The notes under the pieces: model-generated | Seen by the model: the letters and a program-made list of their open reading frames with translations, nothing else | Databases searched by the model: none | What the model was told of the DNA's origin: nothing | From: Macrotrachela quadricornifera | Lineage: Eukaryota; Rotifera; Eurotatoria; Philodinida; Philodinidae | Direction of reading: 5' to 3' | Length of the DNA: 64,000 nucleotides | Assembly: GCA_022393335.1 (NCBI GenBank) | Contig: JAJEKB010021497.1 | Location: 34,759-98,758 of the forward strand | Program-made: the position numbers and the translations under genes | Part shown: piece by piece, positions 54,601-64,000 of the stretch | Layout of the letters: every line of letters begins with the position of its first letter | How positions within the stretch are numbered: position 1 is the stretch's first letter

Positions 54601-57600
54601 TTCAATTTCTGTTAATAAACGATCATAATTTTCTATATAACATTCATATCTCTATTTAAAATAAAATATATTCAGAAAAAAAAACAAATAAACAATTGAA
54701 AAATATTTGAATATTTACTGGTAAAATTTCAACAAGATTTATGATTAAATCTCCAATTTGTTGAGTTATTTTATCTATATTAACACATTCATTACCCGGT
54801 ATAGAACGTGTTTCCCTATAAAAATAAGAAAATTTTGAAATTAATTTGTAAAATAAGTTTGTTTTTCTGTTTTATATACCAAATTGTCATTCGTTGTTCA
54901 AGTTGTCGAAGAAAATATATATGAAAATTATAAATAGGTAATAAATGTATAAATAATATATCAGATAAATGAATTAATGTTTCATTATCAAAATTATATT
55001 CTTCATTTATATAAAAATCTTGTTGTTGATTAATAGCAAGCATTAATTCACGACGAAAATTTTCAGCAAGTATTTCAATATCTTTTTTATATGTTCGTTC
55101 AGTCATTAATAATTCTTTACAAATAAAAAATGATCGATCATGTGTAGATGATATTATCGTTGTTGATGAAATAGATGTTGGAAATATTCCTGATGATGAA
55201 GGAATAGTACTAATTAGTCGCTAAAGAAATTTATTATTTAATTTATGTGAATAATAATATATTAGAAAAGAAAATTTTACTGGAATGCCTGCAATTGGTG
55301 GACTCGTTTGATAAGATGCTGATGGCATTATTCTGGACGCTAAATAAAATTATAATATATATTATTGATAATTTTTAGAATTATTCTTTGATTAGTATTA
55401 TGATTTTAAAAGTTTTAATGTATGATACAAGTCGTAGAGGAACTGAAAAAGGATAGATAACGAGATAACTTATCGTATTACATATTGTGGTACTAATGAA
55501 TGGATCGAAAGTTTCGAGACACAATGTTTGCTTGAAAATGTTTCTGATCAATCAAAAGCTCGGAAGGTGGCTCTCACTCTCACTCCCAAGATATTATCGT
55601 ACTTCCATTGTTATAATTAGAAACCTATGGATCATTCTAGATCTGGATTCATACTTAGATTCAATTTTAGATCCGATTTGTATTTAGCTTTGAGTATGAA
55701 TAAAACTATATAGCGAAAGTCAATCAGAAATAATTTCATATTGAGTTGTTTTTCTGAAAATAATCAATAAATAATTAAAAGCTTGAATTTTTATTTAGTC
55801 ATATACACAACTAGTGTTATATATGAATGAAAAAAGCCGTCAAAATTCGAATATTATTTCGAAAAAAATATGCATTTCCAATTCCCTATTATAACTTCAG
55901 TTATGTAATGGCTACAGTCTAGTTTAATAACACATTTTGTAAAATATTGTTCGCTCCACAAAATCGACTGACTTCAAAAATTCTTAGTATCTCTGAAAAG
56001 AAACCTACAGGAATTTTAAAAAAACTTATTAGTTGCCTAATTCAAAATAATTCTTTAGGTTTTTAACTCATTTGAAATACTTTCAGGCATGTGTAAATGA
56101 AAAAATATTTTCATCAGCTTGCTCTTGGGTTCTAACCCATAGCTTTTATCTCGTCAAGAATAATCAAATAAATACATACGTGATTGTTGATGTACAGTTG
56201 TAGTTTTTGATTCAATTGTATTGAAAGGTATTTTTGATGGTCGATATTCGTGAATAATTGGTATAGTTCGAGACTATAATTAATAAATATAATAATTATT
56301 CTTCTATTTTTTTTTTCGCGAAAATTATTAATAATTTACTTTTGTATCATCAATAACTGTTTCTTCAATTTTGTTAATAGGTATTGTTACAGCAGGTAAA
56401 AGTGATGGAGATGAAAACATATTTTCATCAATTGTAGATCTTAAAAAAGATATATTGTATTTCTATTAATTAATTTAAAATATATATTTTTCAATATTTA
56501 CATTTTGGTTGGACTTTGAACATCAATATTATCATTATTTATCATTGTTATTGGTTTAGTAAGACTTAATCGATGTGTTGTTGAAACTAATTGTTGTTCA
56601 TTTGATGATAATCTTCGTGGTGGTGTACTACTTGTCATAGGTGGTGTATTACTTGTTATAGGTGGTACAGGTCGATGATTATTAATAAATCCACTGATCT
56701 GACGACGATTTTGCTGTAGATTTGTAGATGTTGATAAAGAAGTTGGTGAATCTCCTGTAATACAAAATAAAAATATTATTTATTATGATTTGAATAGAAA
56801 AAGAATAATGTCTATAAAAGACGAAAAGGAATGAATCAAATCATTATAGAAGAAAATTTATCTTCAATTGTATGGATAAAAAAAAAGGGAAATAGAATTT
56901 AATAAGCAAAAAAAAATATGCAATCAATGTCTATAAATGAGAGAGAAAAGAAAATAGGAATAATTCTTTTTTCTTTCTGAACAGCTTTCTTATCAATCAT
57001 GAATTTAGAAATAATAGCGAAGAGATGTGCAAATTCAATTAGATAGAACGAAAAAAAAAAAGAAAAATATTTAGTTATTGTGATTATTTTATAAAAATAT
57101 AAATCTTATCGGTGATAAACTTTATTAACTTGGTGAATAGATAAAAATTTAGTTGTATAAGTAAATAAGTCTTGTAAGAGACAAAATAGAAATTTTACAT
57201 TTTCATTCTTAATAGGAATATCAAACAATGCAGAATCTATTAGAGTATCCGTCTCTTAGGATTTTGAATATCATTAAAATGGTATGTTAATGAATGATAG
57301 CTTGATAATTAGCTTTAAAAAAAGAGTTGTTTTTCAATATCTGAACTATTTTAAACAATAGGAAATATAAGTCTTGTGTAGTTTTTTTTTAAAATAGATA
57401 GATATCTTTTGCTTTAACTTGTATTTTTTCAACGAAAAAGTTTTCTTTAATCTTAATGGATTTTATAATATACAGATACATGTTTCCAATGCTGTACTAT
57501 TTAATAATCAAAAATTATTTAAAAACCGGTAATTGACATTTTAAAAAAATTCAATCGTAAACATAATCAATTTTAATACTTTTAAATAGATTAACTTCAA

Positions 57601-60600
57601 AAAATTGTTTCAATAAAGATATGTCAAAAACAGTCTTGTAGTCATGATGAATATTTTTTAAAATTACATTTTAATTATTTTTCTTTTTTCTTTCTAAAGA
57701 TTTACCTTTATCTATTTGATCTATAGGATGTTGGATTTGAGAAATTTGATTCTCATCAACATGAAATGGTTCACTACTTCTACAAACATGTGTAGGTGAT
57801 GATGATGATAAACCATTTGTTGGTTTTGGCATATGTTCATCTTCATCTTCATCTGTATTTTGTTCATCAGATAAATCATATTTATCTCGACTAAATCTTG
57901 AATCTAATGTTCGACTACCATGTGTTGATGAATCATCATGATAAACTTGTTGATAAACATCCGTTGTATCTCCTATAATACTTGCTTGATTTCTTTGATG
58001 ACGAACTGATTCAATTGTATCCGATGTTTTTATTGTTGAACCTGGTGAACGATGTGTTCGATTTGTTATTGGTGCAACTGTACGTGTATTTGAATAAGAT
58101 CTAAAAGTAAAAAAACAAAAAAATAACAAATAGATTATATTTAAAATTTTTATTTTATTTTCATACCGAGTAAATTTTCGATTTTTAGTATAATGTTCAC
58201 GTGCATATTCAACAATTTCTTTTTGTGTTTTACCATGATATCGAAATGATGAACCACGTGTTAATAATTTATTTTTTGAACGTTGTGAACGTTGAATAGT
58301 AACACAACGAAAAAAAGCATGATATTCAATACATTTTTTCCAAAAATTTTTACATTCATCACGTGTTTGAAAATAAAATTCAACTGTGTCTTTATAATAA
58401 CCCTTTATCAAAAGAAAAGAAAAAAAGAAAAAATTTATTTAAAATATTTAAATTCTTACATATCCTTCTGGTTGTAATTTAATTAAAAATTTTTTACGTT
58501 TAAAACTTAATTTACGAATTTTTGCCCATGAAAATGTATTAATTTTTGTTATATTTTGAAAGACAAGTATACCCAAATGTGCCACAGATAAATTAAGATT
58601 CACTTGTTCATGATCTTTGGCTGGATGCATTTTTATACCATATAATTCAACTTTACGTGCTGTATCAAGTAAATTAAGATCAGCATCAGGTGAAAGTTGA
58701 CCACTGTTAATAAACAAACGAAAAAAAAAAGAAGGTACGAATAAATAAATTTCGATATATTTCGTTTTCATATTTTACTTACAGATGATTTCTATGAAAA
58801 TTTATTATTCGAATTTCATGTTCAATTGTTTGATGAGGAAAATATTTTCGATTATTTAAATAACTTGGATTATTATTATATGATTCAAGATAATCACCAA
58901 TTTCCGCTAGAATTTCAATTAAAGAAATATTTTGAAAATAAAAAATAAAAATTCTATACCTTGAACAATATAAGATGCAAGTAAAGCAGCGGTATTATCA
59001 CTACATAATAATGCACCAACAGCAAGATCACGTTTGATTTGTAATGCAAAAAGATATCTTAAATATAAAAAAAAATGAATTACACTTAAATAATGACTAA
59101 AAATGCAAAATAATGTTGATTAAAACTCATAGGAATCAGAAATATGCTTCACGATCATAGAGAGAAAAAGTCTACATGATGTCACAATCTTTATGGTACT
59201 AAATTAGCATTCATGTTAATAAGATTCATACAGTCTTAAGAGATTACATTTGTGGATATCTATCAAAAGAATACTGTTTAAATATTAGCGAGATGGGAAT
59301 TAATTACTAACAAAAATTGTTGGAATGTTACGCGAGATAGTTTGATTTAACCTTTGAGGTTTACTTTCAAGCAGACTAAATTAGTGGTTATTGCATTCAT
59401 TATAAATAGAGATACAAATGAAAATGTTTGTATTAATGAAGTATCATTCAGTTTCACTGACATGTTCGTAATAAGTCAGAATGGTGATGTGATTATCATG
59501 AGTCATGTTGTTTAACATTGAATTTATATACAAGACATGCAATCATTTATAGATGGAACATCGTAAGGAATAAAACTTCCCAGGACAATCCTTTCGATTA
59601 TCTTAAACGGCTATAAATCAGCATATTATTACATTGGCTTTTCATCGTAATCCGTTTTCTCATTTTACAAGCCGTTCTTTATGTTAGGAACTAGCTGCTG
59701 ATTTTCTCTCTATTTCCACATTTTTCTGAGATTGGAGATTAAAGCAAGGTAATAACATCAGTTTTTACCGTTTCCTACTGTTAACAGTCGTCTATTGCAG
59801 CATCTCCTTATACTTAAGTTATGATAATCGCTTTAGTATCTTAAGTAATTACAAAAATGTCTACGAAGAAGAAATGTATTCAAGAGATACAAAAGGAAAT
59901 GGCTTCATACTTAAGTATCAGTGCAAAAGTACTTGTCTCAAAGTACAAGTGTAATACTTTTATTTTTAGTAGTTGTACTTGTTCTACAGCTGATCATCAA
60001 AGCATCTACTCGTCACGTTTTTATATAGTTTTATGTTTCTAATCTATAGATATTTATGCCATATGTAAATGAAATGATAAAAGCTTTTAAAACCGGAATA
60101 AGGACCTTCCTTTTGAACAAAACTAAAAAAGATATTATATATATATATATTAAAAGGATGTTTTAAAGAATTTTGTTTTGTTTCTACAAATATATTTTAT
60201 ATCTAGTTGAGAAGAAATTATTTCATATTAAATAATTTAATATTTATTACTTTTCTCTTTATCTAAAGCTTATTTCGTAATAGAAATATAATTTTTAAAT
60301 CTAAAAAGAATATATATTTTACCTAGTAAATTCTTCTTCCAATTGTCCTGGATCTGGTGTATAAAATTTAACACAAAATGAAAATTTAGTTGCTGCAACT
60401 TGTTTAAGTATAAGTTTATCTGATTCAAGCCAACACTAAATAGATAATAGCATAGTATAACATATTTTTTTTTCTATTAATAAAAATACATACAACATTT
60501 CCATGACTGTCAAAATATTCTAATCCAAAATAATCTCTTTCAAGTAAATCGATATAATTGCAAACTGTATTAAATAAATCTTGTCCAGTAGCTTTTGGCT

Positions 60601-60983
60601 AAAAAGAAATGAAAAATGTTTCATAATCAATCGCTTAAATCAATCAATCGAACACGCATGTATAGGATAAATACATATGAGATTTAGTTGTGTTAATAAC
60701 TTGCATCTCATCGTCATCATTATTTTGATGATGATGATGATAGACATGCACGTATGTATCCAGCAATTAAGCTCAACTATCTATCACATTCCATTTTTTG
60801 TTTTGACAAATATATCATAGAATCAATCGTTATGATTGATAATGCATAACATAAATTGATGTGTTATTGTAAAGGTATTTTTATACTTACATCAATATGA
60901 AATGGTAATTCTTGATCATCAAGCATACGAACTTTGCATGCAATTTGTTTTCCAGTTTTAGTTTTTGTTATTGTAGAAGTCAT
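51666..60983 (-). CDS. FARP-type FERM, RhoGEF and pleckstrin-domain protein
   Basis: Membrane-linked Rho-family exchange factor, single homologue of vertebrate FARP1/FARP2. Twenty-four coding exons, 60983-60891 first and 51702-51666 last; all phases close, 1180 residues. FERM domain: [26 protein letters not shown], [53 protein letters not shown]-adjacent: [21 protein letters not shown] Ser/Thr/Asn-rich linker of about 350 residues follows. DH domain: [57 protein letters not shown]1: [32 protein letters not shown]2: [49 protein letters not shown], ending in SSATTT. The DH helix has HYEYL, near the usual RYELL. Divergent from NDUFB9 with 2.08 kb between starts, convergent with FOXRED1 (278 bases). 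Confidence 0.95.
52403..53320 (-). other. 918-base intron of the FARP gene
   Basis: Interrupts the first PH domain between LLVAAR and SAAEKNKW. No gene or clear repeat; about 52500-52570 is less AT-rich (GGGCGTG, ACCCCGAATGTTCGGGT) and may be a small insertion. Confidence 0.5.
55340..56179 (-). other. 840-base intron of the FARP gene
   Basis: Lies in the linker region before the DH domain. It contains a short frame on the other strand (55487-55687) with no family features. No defined element. Confidence 0.5.
56755..57705 (-). other. 951-base intron of the FARP gene
   Basis: Reading through its donor from the exon at 58100-57706 adds a false Lys-rich end. AT-rich, no structure recognised. 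Confidence 0.6.
59058..60322 (-). other. 1.27 kb intron of the FARP gene
   Basis: Inside the FERM domain coding region. It holds a 61-codon frame (59857-60042, +) near small inverted words around AAGTACTTG, probably a decayed insertion. No gene supported. Confidence 0.5.
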
Positions 60984-63061
60984 TGTATTTGATTTTGTTA
61001 ATTTTTGTAATTATAAAATTTTATTATGGACGGATAAGTAAAAAGACAACAGTTAAATTTTATTGTTGTCATTATTTAAAATAAATTATTGTTTTGTTCT
61101 AGTCATATGTTAGTAGTCAGTTTTAAACACATCGACATCTTATCTAAAAGAAACATATAATATACATATACAGATGTATATATACATATAACAAAACTGT
61201 CTGTCTGTCGTCAATGTTCATGTTTTGTAGAAGTCACGGTCAGCATGCTTGCTGTGCTCTTCTCATTTGTTTTATCAACGATCGACTCATTTTGTTTCTC
61301 TTTCACTAATAATATCCCTTCTTTCTGTCTCTCGTCGAAACTTGATTATTATTTGTAGTCGTAGTGATTGATGATGTGAGTAAAAAAAAACTCTATGAAT
61401 GAAAGCCAAATGCGTGCATGAGACGTGTCGCATCTTTTTTCTTTCTACGTACATGTATATGAAAATAAAAATGAAGATAAGTTAGTTGACTGACTGAAAG
61501 AAGAGCAGATAAAAAACAAGACAATTGATCGATCAAATAAACGATTAATAGTGCAATAGTGACATCGAATGCGGATTTTCTTTATCTCGTTTTAATACTG
61601 ACCGATTTTCTTTGTCATTCACTATCATTTCTACCATTTCCATTAAATTGTCTGTCTTTTTGGCTTCACTACAACGATGACGACTAACAATTCATCGTAT
61701 TCTTTCTAACGGCAATGCTATTCTCCTATCGACTCTTTCTTTCCCGTTCTCTCACTCTATTTCTTCTTTAGCTTCTATTATTTGAGTAGTAGGGTAACAA
61801 CAAAGTCAGTCGTCGTAATACATCCTATAGAAAGACAATTGCTCAACATACCAGTTTTTCTTCTACTTCGTCTTTCTCTTTTTCGGCTCTGTCGTTGATG
61901 ATCTCTCTCTCTCTCCCTGTCTCTCTTTCTATGTATGTCTTGGACGTCTTAGTGCATTCTCATCATCAAACAGCTTTTCTTTTAACTACACACATGCATC
62001 CGTAGTTAGATAGTAGAATAATAACGAAGGATGAATGCATGTCCTTCGAATCGGTTTCTTTTTTTTATTCTTTAGATTATTAGACTAACCAAAATTTAAA
62101 ACAGAGTATTAATGATACTGCTTATAATATTTATAAAATAAAAAGAATATCCTATATTTTATTCATCTCTTTCTTCATAGATAAATTATAGGAAATGGAA
62201 TGACTGAAACGTACGAGTTTATTCGTATTTCTTTTTATGTTTGAAAATAAATCAAGAAATCATTCGGCTTTGTTAATGTGTGATAGTAACAGGAAACTAG
62301 ACATAATAATAAAACGGATGTCTACTTGAAATCACTCATATAAAGATATGCATATATACCTCTTAGATTTTCTTCTATCATATAATATTTCGCATAGAAA
62401 TGAACAAAGATCTATATGTATACATACCCAAATAATAATTGAAAAAATAGTACTTTAATAGATAGGATATATATATAGTTTATGTTCGATTTGTATGATA
62501 TATTCCAAAAATAAAGACAATTTTATTTATTTTTATCATTAAAAAAATTTGTATTTTCATAAATTATTATTATTATTATATTGAGAATAAAAGCTTTTCA
62601 AGAAAATGAAATATGTATATAATTATTATAATCAACGCAAATATAGTTAAATATGTTATTTCAATTATTTATTTTTATTCAATAAAATAACAAAGTTTGA
62701 GGCAAAAAAAAATGATTTATTGCTTACCAGAAATATATTTTTAATAATAAAAACAAATCGATTTTTCTTTCTACTTTATTAAAAAGGATATAAAGCTTAA
62801 ATTGACAACTTGTGAACAACCACAATAAAGAAAGAGAAAAAAAAAGAAAAAAACGTGTCAAAATCTCTGAAAAAAATGTAAATAAATACTAGTACAGCAT
62901 GCGACTACTATTACTTGATTCATAGTTTTCAATGGTTTGATTCTTCACCAATCATACAAACAATAATTTTGATTGGTTAAAACTGATAATAAGAACTAAA
63001 AATAAACACAGACTGTCGGTTTATATATATGTTATATTGAATTGAATTTTTTTCTTTGAAG
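60984..63061. promoter_or_regulatory. divergent promoter region of FARP and NDUFB9
   Basis: Two kb between head-to-head genes. The FARP-proximal half (about 61180-61960) is richer in C and T, with runs such as TCTCTCTCTCTCCCTGTCTC near 61905, like the leader found before the dopamine receptor. The NDUFB9-proximal half is AT-rich. No core promoter element could be fixed. Confidence 0.4.
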
Positions 63062-63667
63062 ATGTCAAATTTACCAACAACTTTTTTGACACATTCACAA
63101 CGAGTTTGTCGTTTATATAAAGCTTTATTTTCACTTGCTCGCCGTGAAGAATGGCCAAATAGGTTAATAATCTTATTTAAAAGAAAAAAATAGATTAGAA
63201 TTTTTTACTTTTATTTCTAGACTTGCTTATCGTCAACGTATGGTTGAATGTCGAGCACGTTTTGATGCAAATAAAAATGTACAAGATTTAATGAAAGCAA
63301 AACGTTTATTAATTGCTGGTGAAGAAGAATTAAAAAATGCAATGTATTGGCATACAGAAAATTTTAATTGTAAATATATAATATATCTAATAAAAGTCAA
63401 AATCTTCTTTTTTAGTTCCTGAATCACCTTATGGTATTGCTGAAAGTCGTTTTCCAACACCAGATGATGCTGTAAGTTAAAACTGATATAATTTTTTATT
63501 TTTGTTTATTTTTGAAAATTTTTATTTAATAAAAGGCACTTGATGCATGGCATCCATTGGAAAAAGCTCAATATCCAACTTATTTTGCAACACGTGAAAA
63601 ACGAAAGAAAGCTTATATGGAATGGTATCTTAAACGATATGGAATACCTGATCCTCCTATGATGTGA
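63062..63667 (+). CDS. NDUFB9: NADH dehydrogenase 1 beta subcomplex subunit 9
   Basis: Accessory subunit (B22) of the membrane arm of mitochondrial complex I, an LYR-motif protein that binds acyl-carrier protein. Four coding exons: 63062-63162, 63221-63369, 63416-63471, 63536-63667; 145 residues, about 30 shorter than human because the C-terminal extension is absent. Visible family features are THSQRVCRLYKALF with the LYR-type motif, RMVECRARFDANKNVQD, the ESPYGI segment, LDAWHPLEKAQYPTYFATRE and a basic end KKAYMEWYLKRY. There is no cleavable presequence, as usual for LYR subunits. TTTTTTTCTTTGAAG lies directly before the ATG and could serve as a splice acceptor. The 3' flank runs to the end of the window. 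Confidence 0.95.
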
Positions 63668-64000
63668 ACATTAGTTTTTTTATCCTATGATTTTTATTTC
63701 CCATCATATTGTAAAGTAGATTTTTGTCGTTCTTCTATTCCTTATTATAATTACATTTGTGGATATACACATACAAATCTTTGTATTGAAATGAATAGGA
63801 GTAAGTTATTATTCCATCTTGACAATATGATAATTGAAAAAAAAGCCAATTTCTACCAACAAAAAAAAAATTTGAAATAGATATCTCATATTAAAAAACG
63901 ACTAGATTATTAGAATGAATAAAAATATTCTAGTATCTTATTTTTTTTGTAAATTTATCTGACAATAAAATGGTTACTATTCATATATTAGAAGATTAAA
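63668..64000. other. 3' flank of NDUFB9
   Basis: AT-rich 3' UTR and intergenic sequence at the window edge. AATAAA-like words occur near 63920 and 63965. No other gene is visible. Confidence 0.6.

Noticed and set aside
57671..57705. Lys-rich end of the long FARP exon reading frame
   Set aside because: A good GTAAAT donor lies at the point where the frame turns Lys-rich, and the next exon continues in the right phase, so this is intron read-through.

Overview
The window is AT-rich nuclear DNA from an animal. The genes are split by many short GT-AG introns (mostly about 45-70 bases) and include metazoan-specific families: a D2-like dopamine receptor, two STIM calcium sensors and a FARP-type FERM/RhoGEF/PH protein. 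Compact genes, tiny introns, short gene-to-gene spacing and splice acceptors placed just before several start codons would fit a rotifer, perhaps a bdelloid, but that is inference and not shown by any single marker. Two runs of ten N show that this is an assembled scaffold.

Layout: a last exon of an unrecognised gene (41-295, +); alpha-tubulin (1215-3081, +); 6.5 kb without a recognisable gene; a D2-like dopamine receptor (9884-12735, +); 6.4 kb holding two inverted-repeat elements; a small secreted-type protein (19106-20356, +) convergent with a proline-rich conserved-motif protein (20568-22606, -); STIM copy A (23760-25840, +); a 9 kb island of mobile and satellite DNA (Helitron end, 34-base minisatellite, two long palindromes, a twelve-copy 93-base satellite, decayed transposase pieces); TBC1D23 (35122-39907, -) directly downstream of RBM17/SPF45 (40033-42095, -) on the same strand; STIM copy B (44905-47768, +), followed by FOXRED1 (48041-51387, +), whose middle exons are missing at an assembly gap and whose intron carries a GNAT acetyltransferase gene on the other strand (48999-50098, -); a FARP gene with 24 coding exons (51666-60983, -); and NDUFB9 (63062-63667, +).

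The genes do not form one pathway. Points of biological interest are the STIM pair, which share intron positions but differ in the C-terminal regulatory tail; the RBM17-TBC1D23 pair, which looks like a two-gene operon with a trans-splice-type acceptor; the FOXRED1 gene with a nested antisense gene and missing exons; and the repeat island between STIM copy A and TBC1D23. Two mitochondrial complex I genes (FOXRED1, an assembly factor, and NDUFB9, a subunit) lie in the same window, probably by chance. Exon boundaries were worked out by hand from GT/AG sites, codon phase and remembered family sequence; where the family is well known the reading frames close exactly.
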